Both the position numbers and the translations under genes were made by a program. This document shows, one piece after another, positions 36,218 to 45,257 of a DNA stretch of 64,000 nt (positions are counted from its first letter, which is position 1; each line of letters opens with the position of its first letter). The DNA comes from Chryseobacterium jejuense (GTDB lineage Bacteria; Bacteroidota; Bacteroidia; Flavobacteriales; Weeksellaceae): assembly GCF_900100075.1 (NCBI RefSeq), contig NZ_FNEG01000004.1, forward strand, positions 372,001-436,000. Direction: 5' to 3'. The notes under the pieces are model-generated. The model had not been told where the DNA came from. It did not search any database and was given only the letters and a program-made list of their open reading frames with translations.

Positions 36218-37117
36218 ATGCCAATTGATACGATATACAGAAGCTCCCAATGCGAATGGGTAGATGTAGAGGCTCCTACTGCAGAAGACCTGAAATTCCT
36301 TCATGAACGATACGAAATCAACAACCTTCTTCTGGAAGATACCATGGATCCCAATCACCTTCCCAAATATGAGGAAGACGGGAATGTAAAATTCTTTCTT
36401 CTCCGTGAAAGTACAGAACTGGAAAGAAAGAACCTGAATACCATCAGTGATATCAGCACAAAAATTGCGATTTTCATCCTGGATAAAACCATTATCACTA
36501 TCCACAGAATGAAAACCAGAAGCATTTCTGAAACCAAGAAAAAGCTAACGCTCACCCAGGAAGAAGTAACGCCTCAGAAAACAGCTTTAATGATCGCGAT
36601 ATTGATTATGAAAAGTTTTGATGATGAATCGATAAGCTTACTGGAAACCATGGACAATATTGAAAATGAAATCTTCCTTAAGAATACCAATCATACCAGC
36701 CAGATCCGAAGGCTATACAAACTGAAAAGAAAATCCGGACTGAATTCAAGGGTTTTGGTTATTTCCACAGATGCTATAGATAAATTCAAGCTATTGAACC
36801 TGCAGGATTCTGAAATTGTGGATTTAAAGGATAAGCATAAGGATGTAGTAGCTGATTTTGACCATCTGAATATTCAGATTACCAACCTTATCTCTATGTT
36901 CTTGGCTCTTTCGGATCAGAAAGCCAATCAGGTGATGAAGGTTTTAGCAATCTATTCGGTGTATTTCTTACCGATTACCTTTATTGCCGGAGTTTACGGG
37001 ATGAATTTTGATAATATGCCGGAACTTCATCACAAATATGGCTATTATTTTACGATAGGAGGTATGGCTTTGGTTGTCATCAGTACGTTTATCTATGTGA
37101 GACGGAGACAATGGTAG
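36218..37117 (+). CDS. corA: CorA-family magnesium transporter
   Basis: A 299-residue inner-membrane channel for magnesium (and cobalt or nickel). A cytoplasmic alpha/beta N-terminal domain is followed by long helices and two C-terminal membrane segments; the selectivity motif YGMNF lies between them near residue 269, and the last segment ends in the basic YVRRRQW. Length is typical. Divergent from fabH with 73 bp between starts. Confidence 0.92.
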   Translation: MPIDTIYRSSQCEWVDVEAPTAEDLKFLHERYEINNLLLEDTMDPNHLPKYEEDGNVKFFLLRESTELERKNLNTISDISTKIAIFILDKTIITIHRMKTRSISETKKKLTLTQEEVTPQKTALMIAILIMKSFDDESISLLETMDNIENEIFLKNTNHTSQIRRLYKLKRKSGLNSRVLVISTDAIDKFKLLNLQDSEIVDLKDKHKDVVADFDHLNIQITNLISMFLALSDQKANQVMKVLAIYSVYFLPITFIAGVYGMNFDNMPELHHKYGYYFTIGGMALVVISTFIYVRRRQW

Positions 37118-37367
37118 ATAGATGTTGCTGAATTTTATTTCCCACAGAGGTCACGGATTATACAGATGGCTATGTATATCTGCTTAATCCGTAAAATCTG
37201 CGAGAACCTCATCTCATAATATCCTTATGAAGGCCCTCAAACGTTTTTGGCTTTGCTATCAAATCAATGCTATCAATCTTTACTATAAAACAGTCTTACG
37301 GTTTCCAAATAAGTAGTAATTTAGAGATTGCTTCACCTACAGTTCGCAATGACAAAAACCTGAGACT
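37118..37367. repeat. degenerate intergenic repeat sequence
   Basis: Contains CACAGAGGTCACGGATTATACAGAT, ATCTGCTTAATCCGTAAAATCTGCG (about 37141-37205) and GAGATTGCTTCACCTACAGTTCGCAATGAC (about 37324-37353), resembling words at 15030 and in the 205-bp array. No gene. Confidence 0.55.
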
Positions 37368-38954
37368 ATGAAAACTGAAGATCTTAATACCATTCTGCAA
37401 GATGATTCCCTTTCTCAGGCATCTAAAGATAAGCTTGTGGCTTTACATGGGTATATTTCTCCTAAGGAATTTTCTGATCTTTTAGATACAAAAGGTAATC
37501 AGTATATAGAGTTTGTACAGGAAGGCGGTGGTGTTTGGGGAAGTGCTTTGGTGGGTTATCTTTATGGATTGGAAATCTTCGGCATCCGATTTCTGAAAGT
37601 AGCAGGAACGAGTGCCGGAGCTATCAACACCATGCTTATTGCAGCCTGCAAAACAAAGGAAGAACCGAAAAGTAAGCTTATTAACGATATCTTGTTCAGC
37701 TGGAATTTTGCTGATTTTATGGATGGGAAAACGTATGTAAAGACAACCCTGCACGGAATGTTGAACAATAAAAATTTCTTTAAGATTAATGCTGTAATTG
37801 CTGCTATTTTTTTCATTATTCTTGTCAGTATTCCTTTTGCCACTCCTTCAGGAAGTATTCTGAGTGCCAAACTGATGTTTTTAATTCCATTGATTCCTGC
37901 GGTTATTCTTTTTTTCTGTGTTAAAAAATTATACAACAACTTCAGAAAAGAAAACAGCGGACTTAATCCTGGAAATGTTTTCCTGAATACGATGAAAACA
38001 GCTTTGGATAGCTTTGGAATTAAAACAGTAGCAGACCTCAATGAGAAATTCATACAAAAAGAACAGGACCTGAACCTCAACTACCGCTATGGAAACGGGC
38101 AGGAATATTATAACATCACTTTAGCAGGTATTGAAAAAATCAGGGTTAAAAATCTGGAACATATCGACCAGACAAGGTATAAAATCTATTATGACAGTGC
38201 TGTTAATAATGATTATTATAAAAACAACCCGTTTTATCTTCTCCGATCTGAATATGTTGTGATTACCACAGATATCAATGCCAAAATAAAAGTAGAACTG
38301 CCTACTATGGCTAATTTATATTGGTCTGAGGAAGAACTGAAGCATATCAGCCCGGCAGAGTTCGTGAGAGCCTCCATGTCTGTTCCTTTTTTCTTTGAAC
38401 CTTTTCAGAAGAGAATTAATAAGGATGACAGTTCTGTAAAGTATGCCTGGAAATTCTGGATGAATACCAAGCAGGAAGATATAAACCCTGTTGGAGTTTT
38501 TATTGATGGCGGCAGTATTTCCAATTTCCCTATTGATCTGTTTCATGCAGACGAAGTTTTTTATCCGAGAATGCCTCTTTTCGGGGTACAGCTGACCAGT
38601 GATTCTGATCTTCTTTCTGAAAAGGGAAAAACCAGTGAGGAAATTCTCAAAACGCCCTTCAGCTATGCAGGAAACATCATCAGTACTTTACAGGGATTCA
38701 ATGACAAAGTGTTTCTTACCAAACATAGTTTCTACCGTCTTTACAGTATCCAAACCGTTAACTGTGGTACCAGCAGCTGGCTCAATTTCTTTATGAAAAA
38801 GGAAGAAAAAGAGGATCTTTTCAACAGAGGTTTTCAGGCAGCCCTTGATTTTCTGAACCAATTTGATTGGGAGAAATACAAGTATGAACGTATGATGCTT
38901 ACCATGAAGGAGAAAAAAATACTGAAGGAAGAGGATACGCCGACAGTGGGGTAA
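37368..38954 (+). CDS. patatin-like phospholipase with inserted membrane hairpin
   Basis: A 528-residue lipid acyl hydrolase. The patatin features are the oxyanion loop QEGGGVWGSALVG (about 51-63), the nucleophile elbow GTSAG (Ser 82) and the dyad Asp 380 in DGGSISNFP. Between Ser and Asp lie two hydrophobic segments (about 141-159 and 165-186), so the catalytic domain seems membrane-anchored by an internal hairpin, not a signal peptide. It probably cleaves membrane phospholipids from the cytosolic side. Confidence 0.88.
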   Translation: MKTEDLNTILQDDSLSQASKDKLVALHGYISPKEFSDLLDTKGNQYIEFVQEGGGVWGSALVGYLYGLEIFGIRFLKVAGTSAGAINTMLIAACKTKEEPKSKLINDILFSWNFADFMDGKTYVKTTLHGMLNNKNFFKINAVIAAIFFIILVSIPFATPSGSILSAKLMFLIPLIPAVILFFCVKKLYNNFRKENSGLNPGNVFLNTMKTALDSFGIKTVADLNEKFIQKEQDLNLNYRYGNGQEYYNITLAGIEKIRVKNLEHIDQTRYKIYYDSAVNNDYYKNNPFYLLRSEYVVITTDINAKIKVELPTMANLYWSEEELKHISPAEFVRASMSVPFFFEPFQKRINKDDSSVKYAWKFWMNTKQEDINPVGVFIDGGSISNFPIDLFHADEVFYPRMPLFGVQLTSDSDLLSEKGKTSEEILKTPFSYAGNIISTLQGFNDKVFLTKHSFYRLYSIQTVNCGTSSWLNFFMKKEEKEDLFNRGFQAALDFLNQFDWEKYKYERMMLTMKEKKILKEEDTPTVG

Positions 38955-38993
38955 GGATTTTTTAAGTATTTTAGCTGGAAAGCAAAATGAACC

Positions 38994-39497
38994 ATGAAAT
39001 ACATCTGTGAATGCTGTGGCGAGGAAAAAGAAGACTGGCCTGCATTAGCCTACAATTCCCCTTATTTTTATTCCTGCTTATCTGAGGAAGAACAGGAAAA
39101 TGCTGAGCTTACTTCAGATCTATGTGTAGTTAAAGCACCAGAAGATACTCATCGATTTATCCGAACTGTTTTAGTACAGGAAGTCACTGATGACTGCAGA
39201 GACCTTGAATATGGAATCTGGGTTTCTTTAAGTGAAAAGAACTTCAATGAATATGTAGAAAATTACGACAATAAAGAATTTAAAGCAGAATATTTCGGAT
39301 GGCTTTCCACTTACTTACCCGATTATGATTTTCAGGAAAGTGTTCCTACCACAGTGGTTGTTGACAATTCTATTGGACGTCCATTTGTTTTTCCACATCA
39401 AAGTTATGAGCATCCTTTTGTAAATGACTTTTATACTGGAATTACGAAGGAAGAAGCTGAAAAGAGAATCAATAGGGTTTTAAATAGTAAAATATGA
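38994..39497 (+). CDS. DUF2199 protein
   Basis: A 167-residue protein with the DUF2199 pattern: an N-terminal zinc-ribbon-like CECCGEEKEDWPALAYNSP, then LCVVKAPEDTHRFIRTVLVQEV and DLEYGIWVSLSEKNFNEYVENY. The family has no known function. Coupled by a 4-bp ATGA overlap to the small membrane protein downstream. Confidence 0.88.
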   Translation: MKYICECCGEEKEDWPALAYNSPYFYSCLSEEEQENAELTSDLCVVKAPEDTHRFIRTVLVQEVTDDCRDLEYGIWVSLSEKNFNEYVENYDNKEFKAEYFGWLSTYLPDYDFQESVPTTVVVDNSIGRPFVFPHQSYEHPFVNDFYTGITKEEAEKRINRVLNSKI

Positions 39498-39721
39498 CCC
39501 GTTTTTATAAATATATTTTATTAATAGGATTTTCGATGATTTTCCTATCCATCATCATGTTTTTATTATCTGTAGGGATGTTTGCTGCAAGAGGTAACTA
39601 TTCACAGTTTATGATCAAACTAAGCGAAATATCTTTTGTTTTCTGGTTTCCTTTTTTAATTATAGGAATACTTTTGACTGTATTAGGAATAGGAATCTAT
39701 CTGAAAAAGACCTCCAAATAG
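39494..39721 (+). CDS. small two-helix membrane protein
   Basis: A 75-residue protein with two hydrophobic segments (about residues 8-30 and 47-68) and short polar ends. Its ATG overlaps the stop of the DUF2199 gene by 4 bp, which supports it as a real, coupled gene. Function unknown. Confidence 0.65.
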   Translation: MTRFYKYILLIGFSMIFLSIIMFLLSVGMFAARGNYSQFMIKLSEISFVFWFPFLIIGILLTVLGIGIYLKKTSK

Positions 39722-39734
39722 ACTCCCATTATTT

Positions 39735-40265
39735 TTATAGATTATCCAAAAAATCAAGATATGTTGGAACACTTCTCTCAATCCATTCATCTGAAGAATC
39801 TCTTTCTATTCCATAATAAACGAAAGGTTCTTCATATTGTGCTTTTATATAATCAAAAGTAAGTTCATAAGGACGGAACAGTTCCTTCATAGTGTATTTG
39901 TATTCTCCGGTCGCACTATAACCTTCTTCATCAATTCCCGCAGTAACGGCTAATGACATTTTCTTTCCTGCCAGTTTATAACCACTGTTGCTTCCATAGG
40001 CCCAACCATATAAAACCACCTCATCCAGCCATTGCTTCAAAAGTGGCGGACTGCTGAACCAGTAAAATGGAAATTGGAATACAATATTGTCATAAGATTC
40101 CATGAGCTCCTGTTCTTTGGATACATTAATTTTACCATCAGGATAAGCTTTATATAATTGATGAACAGTATATTTTTCCGGGTGTTTTTCTAATTCTTCA
40201 ATCCATCTTTTATTGATGACAGATTTTTCAATTTCAGGGTGTGTAACAATAATTAAGGTCTTCAT
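39735..40265 (-). CDS. NAD(P)H quinone-type oxidoreductase
   Basis: A 176-residue flavodoxin-fold enzyme of the NQO1/KefF/MdaB group: PFYWFSSPPLLKQWLDEVVLYGWAYG (about residues 69-94) and the GKKMSLAVTAGID strand are typical. It should reduce quinones or similar electrophiles with two electrons. Divergent from an HxlR regulator gene, a pairing often seen in quinone or aldehyde stress responses. Confidence 0.88.
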   Translation of the reverse strand: MKTLIIVTHPEIEKSVINKRWIEELEKHPEKYTVHQLYKAYPDGKINVSKEQELMESYDNIVFQFPFYWFSSPPLLKQWLDEVVLYGWAYGSNSGYKLAGKKMSLAVTAGIDEEGYSATGEYKYTMKELFRPYELTFDYIKAQYEEPFVYYGIERDSSDEWIERSVPTYLDFLDNL

Positions 40266-40284
40266 TATGTTTAAATTTCTATCG

Positions 40285-40292
40285 CAAAATTA
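40285..40292 (-). promoter_or_regulatory. -7 box TAATTTTG of oxidoreductase gene
   Basis: Exact TAnnTTTG match on the minus strand, 20 bp before the ATG at 40265. Confidence 0.5.
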
Positions 40293-40302
40293 CGATAAGC
40301 AA

Positions 40303-40354
40303 CTTACATTTCGTACATTAGCAACCAATTGTAGGGTACTATAAAAAATGTAAG
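40303..40354. promoter_or_regulatory. candidate HxlR operator, inverted CTTACATTT
   Basis: CTTACATTT (40303-40311) and AAATGTAAG (40346-40354) are perfect inverted 9-mers in the 91-bp divergent region, 34 bases apart. The right copy ends 2 bp before the regulator ATG and the left lies upstream of the reductase -7 box. Suited for a dimeric regulator acting on both genes. Confidence 0.45.
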
Positions 40355-40356
40355 TA

Positions 40357-40734
40357 ATGACTAAAATAAAGGAAACCTCAACCAATTTCGCCAATAAAAA
40401 AGCCCTTGCAGACGAATGTCCCGAGGTTTATGCATCAAATATTATCGGTGGGCAATGGGCACTCGCCATCTGTTGCTATCTTATCAATGGCAAAATGAGA
40501 TTTGGTGAGCTTAAGAAACGGCTTCAGAACATCACAGAACGCATGTTAACCCTCCAACTTCGTAGATTGGAAGAAGATAAAATCATTACGAGAACTGTAT
40601 ATGCTGAAGTTCCGCCGCGGGTAGAATATGAACTGACTGAAATTGGCAATAAGCTGAAACCTATTATCCTTGAGTTTGAAAAATGGGGAATAGAACACAA
40701 ACAGTTAATCGAAAAAACCTCTGAAAATAAATAA
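40357..40734 (+). CDS. HxlR-family transcriptional regulator
   Basis: A 125-residue winged-helix regulator with the HxlR core GGQWALAICCYLINGKMRFGELKKRL (about residues 30-55) and RMLTLQLRRLEEDKIITRTVYAEVPPRVEYELTEIG. Cysteines near residues 14 and 38-39 could sense electrophiles, as in YodB-type members. It most likely represses itself and the divergent reductase gene. Confidence 0.92.
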   Translation: MTKIKETSTNFANKKALADECPEVYASNIIGGQWALAICCYLINGKMRFGELKKRLQNITERMLTLQLRRLEEDKIITRTVYAEVPPRVEYELTEIGNKLKPIILEFEKWGIEHKQLIEKTSENK

Positions 40735-40830
40735 AATAAATTCAACAAGAACAACAATTAAAAAGTAAATTATACTTCATTTTATTATTTTATGTAAATT
40801 TAATAACCAATTCACACACAAAATAATATC

Positions 40831-41340
40831 ATGAAAAATCTAACATTCTTACTCTCCCTCGCAGCAGTAATTCTTTGCTACACTTCTGTACATGCACAAA
40901 AGATTTCTGATGGTCAAACCTTAGAAGTTAATGGCATGGATGTTACCTTCAATATTCTCAATAAAGAAAGTGTTGAATCTGGTGGCAAGCAATATGACCG
41001 CTATAAAGTTTCAGCATCTGTAAAAAATAAATCGGATAAAGCTTACAATATCAGACTATCTGCTTTTCCACAGATTGTAAGCAATATTGGTCTTGTAGAA
41101 CTGGATTGTATGAATGCTACCGGAGCAAGGCTTACCTCTAAAAAGATTGAACTGAAAATGAAGGCCCAAATGATCAATGTAACGTATTCTGCTTATGACA
41201 AATCCGGAAAATTTACCACCAGCACGATTCCTGTTACCGGAAGTTATTATTTTGATCCCGGAGATACCATTAGTGACAATGCTATTTTTATTGTCCCACA
41301 AGGTGAAAAACCTGATGTTACTGTGAGAGGTTTAAGATAA
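40831..41340 (+). CDS. secreted protein of unknown function
   Basis: A 169-residue protein with a signal peptide (about residues 1-22, ending VHAQ) and a beta-rich mature part with regularly spaced strands (KVSASVKNKSDKAYNIRL, NVTYSAYDKSGKF), like an immunoglobulin-type fold. No family recognised. A hairpin terminator follows. Confidence 0.75.
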   Translation: MKNLTFLLSLAAVILCYTSVHAQKISDGQTLEVNGMDVTFNILNKESVESGGKQYDRYKVSASVKNKSDKAYNIRLSAFPQIVSNIGLVELDCMNATGARLTSKKIELKMKAQMINVTYSAYDKSGKFTTSTIPVTGSYYFDPGDTISDNAIFIVPQGEKPDVTVRGLR

Positions 41341-41341
41341 G

Positions 41342-41363
41342 AATGCTTTGACAGAAGCATTTT
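41342..41363 (+). terminator. hairpin terminator
   Basis: AATGCTT-TGACAG-AAGCATT followed by TT, directly after the stop at 41340. Further on, CTATGTGGT and ACCACATAG (about 41383-41412) form a second hairpin of a repeat type seen again near 44980-45005. Confidence 0.5.
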
Positions 41364-41496
41364 GAACCTATTTTCTATGTACCTATGTGGTAATTATTTT
41401 TTTCACCACATAGATCCATAGATATTTTGTCAAGAAATCATTCGTCTATTCGTGACCTATAAAAATGAGAGTACAAGCGTATTGATGTTGTACATT

Positions 41497-42048
41497 CTAC
41501 TTCTCTTTCCACAAAGGTTTTTGCTCTAATACTTTTGCATGAATCGGACAAGTCTCATGATGAGCTCCTTTCAGGTATCCTGTGCTCATCAGGAATTCAT
41601 TTACAATCTCACCGCCTGTAAATTTGAATGTTTTCTTAAACAGTTTCATCCATTCCGGTAATGTTTTAGGATAATGATGCTCTATCCACTTTTCAAATGA
41701 ACCGAATTCTTTTTGCAACTCAATGATTGTTTTTGCATTTTCAATAGCAGCATTCACTTTAAGTTTATTTCTAACAATACCGCTGTCATTCAAAAGTCTT
41801 TCGCGGTCTTCTTCCGTATACGCTGCTATTTTTTTAATATCAAAATTATCATAGGCTTTTCTGAAACTTTCTTCTTTCTTTAAAACCATCTCCCAACTTA
41901 AACCGGCCTGATTAATCTCGAGAATTAGCCTTCCAAACAATTCATTATCATCATGAATCGGAAACCCATAATAATTGTCGTGATAATTTTTGTGCAGTTC
42001 TTTTCTGCTTTCAGGCTGCATTCCTTCTATTGCTAAACAATAACTCAT
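41497..42048 (-). CDS. tag: DNA-3-methyladenine glycosylase I
   Basis: A 183-residue repair enzyme that removes 3-methyladenine from DNA. It has the zinc-snap ligands Cys 4 (SYCLAIEG), the early His in HDNYYG and the late HHETCPIH, plus NQAGLSWEMVLKKEESFRKAYDNFD, which lines the base pocket. Start overlaps the stop of the upstream MazG-like gene by 4 bp. Confidence 0.93.
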   Translation of the reverse strand: MSYCLAIEGMQPESRKELHKNYHDNYYGFPIHDDNELFGRLILEINQAGLSWEMVLKKEESFRKAYDNFDIKKIAAYTEEDRERLLNDSGIVRNKLKVNAAIENAKTIIELQKEFGSFEKWIEHHYPKTLPEWMKLFKKTFKFTGGEIVNEFLMSTGYLKGAHHETCPIHAKVLEQKPLWKEK

Positions 42049-42365
42049 TTAAATATATTTTCTGTTTTAGTTAAGAATTTTTCCAAAGCTTCTTTAAGAT
42101 CAATTCCTGTACGGTCTGCCAGGACGATCAGCCACCAGATATTTTCTGCTAATTTATGCTCCAATTCTTCTTCAGCATCTTTTTTTAACCATGTTTTCTG
42201 ATGAGACATCACATTTCTCCCTATTAATCCTGCATCGGTAAGGTAAGCAAGTGCATCCTCCTCTAAGGTCCATTCTGTTCCGTTGCTTTTTATTTCCAGC
42301 TGATGATACATTTCCCTGATATCTAGGGAACGTTTTATGATTTTGTCAAAGTTATTTGTATCCAT
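42045..42365 (-). CDS. MazG-like nucleotide pyrophosphohydrolase
   Basis: A 106-residue helical protein. ELEHKLAENIWWLIVLADRTGIDLKEAL (about residues 67-94) has the E-x2-E/E-x2-D pattern of all-alpha NTP pyrophosphatases, where acidic residues hold magnesium. It may clear damaged nucleotides; the translational coupling to tag fits a nucleotide and DNA repair pair. The second acidic pair is less canonical, so activity is uncertain. Confidence 0.7.
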   Translation of the reverse strand: MDTNNFDKIIKRSLDIREMYHQLEIKSNGTEWTLEEDALAYLTDAGLIGRNVMSHQKTWLKKDAEEELEHKLAENIWWLIVLADRTGIDLKEALEKFLTKTENIFK

Positions 42366-42526
42366 ATTTTCCTATTTTATATAAAAAATTTCCAGAGGGT
42401 AAAGATAAATCAGGATGGTGACAACTGTCCGTCAGTAGTGTTTTTTAATTTTTAAATTTAATAATAATTCAAATCACTTTTATTTCCTTCTTATCAGAGA
42501 ATGTTTAGTAATTTAGGCGGCTCAAA

Positions 42527-43450
42527 ATGTCAACTATGAAATCATTTCTATCACTTCTGTTTTCCTTATTCTTAATTTCTGTACATGCTCAGAATATCTA
42601 TTCAAAAGTGTATGGAAACCAACAAAATCCTGCTGTTATTTTTATTCATGGCGGACCCAGTGGAAATGCTACTCTATTTGAAGGAACAACAGCTCAAAAA
42701 CTGGCTGATAAAGGCTTTTATGTGATTGTATATGACAGACGTGGTGAAGGCCGATCTAAAGATGAAAATGCCACCATGACTTTCAAAGAAAGTTTTCAAG
42801 ATCTGAATCAGCTGTACAACACTTATCATATCAAAAAAGCACATATTGTTGCCCATAGTTTCGGAGGAATCATCGGCACTTTGTTTACTAATCAATTTTC
42901 GGAAAAGGTACAGACTCTTACCCTTGCAGGAGCATTATTTACCCAGCAGGAAACCTATAATCATATTTTAAAACAAGCCAAAGAACATTTTAAAAATGAT
43001 AAGGCTCAGCTACAGGAGATTTCTGAAATAGAAAATCTGGATAAAAATTCTGCCGCTTATCGAAAAAGATGCTACGAAATTGCCAGTAAACTTAATTTCT
43101 TCAATATGCCCGATCCTACTTCGGAAAGTAAAAGCCTGAGAACGGAATATGAAGCCAGTGAATTCTATAGAAATAATATCAGAAACCACAATTCTCCTAT
43201 CAAATTCTACCATAATGAACCTTTGAATAACCTTGATAATACAACCATTTTAAAGGGGATCAAAAGAAAAGGCATTCCTCTTTTTGCAGTGTATGGAAAA
43301 AATGACGGCATATTTTCCGAAAAACAGCTCAACCATCTTACAAATATTGTAGGAAAGAAAAATTTTAAGCTTATTGATAACTGTTCCCACTATTTATTTG
43401 TAGATCAGCAGGATGAATTTTTAAAATTTATTGAGCTAAAATTAAAATAA
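42527..43450 (+). CDS. secreted alpha/beta hydrolase
   Basis: A 307-residue protein with a signal peptide (ending VHAQ) and an alpha/beta hydrolase fold of the proline iminopeptidase-like type. HGGPSG forms the oxyanion region, AHSFGG holds the nucleophile Ser, and NDGIF and CSHYLF near the end give Asp and His. An alternative ATG lies 9 bp inside (42536) and gives a tighter signal peptide. Substrate unknown. Confidence 0.85.
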   Translation: MSTMKSFLSLLFSLFLISVHAQNIYSKVYGNQQNPAVIFIHGGPSGNATLFEGTTAQKLADKGFYVIVYDRRGEGRSKDENATMTFKESFQDLNQLYNTYHIKKAHIVAHSFGGIIGTLFTNQFSEKVQTLTLAGALFTQQETYNHILKQAKEHFKNDKAQLQEISEIENLDKNSAAYRKRCYEIASKLNFFNMPDPTSESKSLRTEYEASEFYRNNIRNHNSPIKFYHNEPLNNLDNTTILKGIKRKGIPLFAVYGKNDGIFSEKQLNHLTNIVGKKNFKLIDNCSHYLFVDQQDEFLKFIELKLK

Positions 43451-43454
43451 AGTG

Positions 43455-43462
43455 TAGTTTTG
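43455..43462 (+). promoter_or_regulatory. -7 box TAGTTTTG abutting a start codon
   Basis: Exact TAnnTTTG with TTG 21 bases upstream (43431-43433). The ATG at 43468 is only 5 bp away, so a transcript from here would be leaderless or nearly so. Confidence 0.45.
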
Positions 43463-43467
43463 CAGGA

Positions 43468-43845
43468 ATGTCGAACACCAGAATCCATATCAGAACTTAT
43501 AAAGCAGTCATTACGATGCTTATTTTGGTGTTTTCGTTATCACCATGTTCTGTGAAGAGAGATGTTCTTGATATTTTTGACATTCAATACATCAGCGGTT
43601 TAAATAAGGTAAAAACAACATCCGGACTTTCCTCAAACTGCGATATATCTTCTACTTCCTCAAGAATTTCCATTTCCAAAGCAGATGCTAAGGTTAAACA
43701 AAAAGGATCTTTTCTGAATTTTAATGTAAGTGCAAAAAATGCAGGGGAAGAAAATTTTAATTTCAATAAATACTCAGGCCGTACTACAGGAAACAGCCCA
43801 CCGAAGTATATTTTATTTAAAAGACTGAAATTAAATCTGGTTTAA
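43468..43845 (+). CDS. small protein of unknown function
   Basis: A 125-residue protein with a hydrophobic N-terminal segment (about residues 12-27, VITMLILVFSLSPCSV) and a Ser/Lys-rich mature part. Bacteroidota often carry similar short proteins beside transport genes. It lies 17 bp after the hydrolase and 49 bp before the DoxDA gene on the same strand. Not recognised. Confidence 0.55.
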   Translation: MSNTRIHIRTYKAVITMLILVFSLSPCSVKRDVLDIFDIQYISGLNKVKTTSGLSSNCDISSTSSRISISKADAKVKQKGSFLNFNVSAKNAGEENFNFNKYSGRTTGNSPPKYILFKRLKLNLV

Positions 43846-43894
43846 AACTTTTTAATCCAGGACAATCAGTTTTTTATAATACAATATACCTTTA

Positions 43895-44908
43895 ATGAAA
43901 CAAACTACAAACAGCCAGTCTTATGATCTGGCCGGATTATACACTTTATCCCTTCGAATGGTGATCGGATGGACTTACTTTTCAGCCTTCTGGCGCAGAC
44001 TTATCCTTGAAAACAAGCTTATTCCTGATGAAAAGGGATATATCGGGGAAAAATTCAATCATTTTTTACCGAATGCTCTGGGTATTAAACCCATTATAGA
44101 ATATCTGGTTACGCATCCGGATGCTTTACAAAGATCTATGATGATTTTTACAATTATTGAAGCAATCGTAGGATTATTTATCATTCTGGGGCTCTTTACC
44201 CGACTGATGAGTATAGGAATTTTCAGCCTTGCCTTAGGAATTTTATTAGGTTCCGGATGGCTGGGAACAACCTGTCTGGATGAATGGCAAATTGGTGTTC
44301 TGGGAGTTGCGGGAGGCTTCGTCTTGTTTCTTTCAGGAAGTAGCTCCTATTCTCTGGATAATTATTTAATAAAGAAAAACAAAGCTTTTACTCAGAAAAA
44401 ATGGTTTCAATGGCTGGGTTCCGGAGTTCTGCCTATTTACAGACCTAAAGTTTTTGTACTCACAGGTTCTCTACTGATTTTCGGACTTACGCTTTACACC
44501 AATCAATATTTTCATGGTGGTGTTTGGGGAACTCTGCATAATAAGTCGGTAAAACCCAAGCTTGAAATTTCCAATATTTCTCATAATAATTCAGATTTAA
44601 AATTTGAGGTTTACAGAACGGAAGGTGCCGATGTGTATGGCTCTTTCCTCATTGGAATTCATATTCTGGATAAAAACGGAAATATTTTAAAGGAAATGGA
44701 TCATAAAGAGCTTTCAAAGTTCTCCAAAGACCATATCAAAAACCATTATGTAGCCAAAGTAAAGCCAGGGAAACACAGTCTTGTTATTCCATTGGGTGCT
44801 AAAGCAGATATGAATATTGGGATTGATGATATTCTTCAAAAAGACGCGATCCATACTTTAAAACTGATTGACATCAGCGGGATTGAATGGACTGAACATA
44901 TAAAATAA
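43895..44908 (+). CDS. DoxD-DoxA fusion, thiosulfate:quinone oxidoreductase-like
   Basis: A 337-residue membrane protein. The N-terminal half (about residues 15-175) has four helices of the DoxD/DoxX type (LRMVIGWTYFSAFWRRL), a further helix lies near 190-208, and the soluble C-terminal half (about 220-335) matches DoxA. In Acidianus the two are separate subunits of a thiosulfate:quinone oxidoreductase; Bacteroidota carry them fused. Activity is not certain here, as no sulfur genes are adjacent. Confidence 0.8.
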   Translation: MKQTTNSQSYDLAGLYTLSLRMVIGWTYFSAFWRRLILENKLIPDEKGYIGEKFNHFLPNALGIKPIIEYLVTHPDALQRSMMIFTIIEAIVGLFIILGLFTRLMSIGIFSLALGILLGSGWLGTTCLDEWQIGVLGVAGGFVLFLSGSSSYSLDNYLIKKNKAFTQKKWFQWLGSGVLPIYRPKVFVLTGSLLIFGLTLYTNQYFHGGVWGTLHNKSVKPKLEISNISHNNSDLKFEVYRTEGADVYGSFLIGIHILDKNGNILKEMDHKELSKFSKDHIKNHYVAKVKPGKHSLVIPLGAKADMNIGIDDILQKDAIHTLKLIDISGIEWTEHIK

Positions 44909-45081
44909 ATAAATCAGTTAAGAATATCGAAGTGAAGTCATTTACCATTTCTCTATAAGCCTAGGTTTTATTTTTTACCACATAGTCACATAGAATATTG
45001 TGGTAAAAATAATATGAAATATTTCTTTTCTATTGAAAATTTATAGAGGTATAATTGAATGGATAATTTCAGACTTATTTT

Positions 45082-45257
45082 AGGTTTTGGCTAAAGCCAG
45101 ATGAATGGGTATTTATAATGAGAGCGGGCTAAAGCCCGCTCCTATTGATATGGATATTGTATGGATATTTGACGTTTGATAAAAGGTAAAGCTCGCCCCT
45201 ATTAAGGTTGATATCCGTGTGGATATATAAAGTGAAAAATAGTTGTTTAACGACAAG
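45082..45257. repeat. GGCTAAAGCC element, copy 3
   Basis: GGTTTTGGCTAAAGCCAGATG, the palindrome GCGGGCTAAAGCCCGC, CTCCTATTGATATGG and the terminal TAGTTGTTTAACGACAAG that joins the heptamer array. The TATTGATATGGATAT module occurs twice in degenerate form. Confidence 0.85.
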
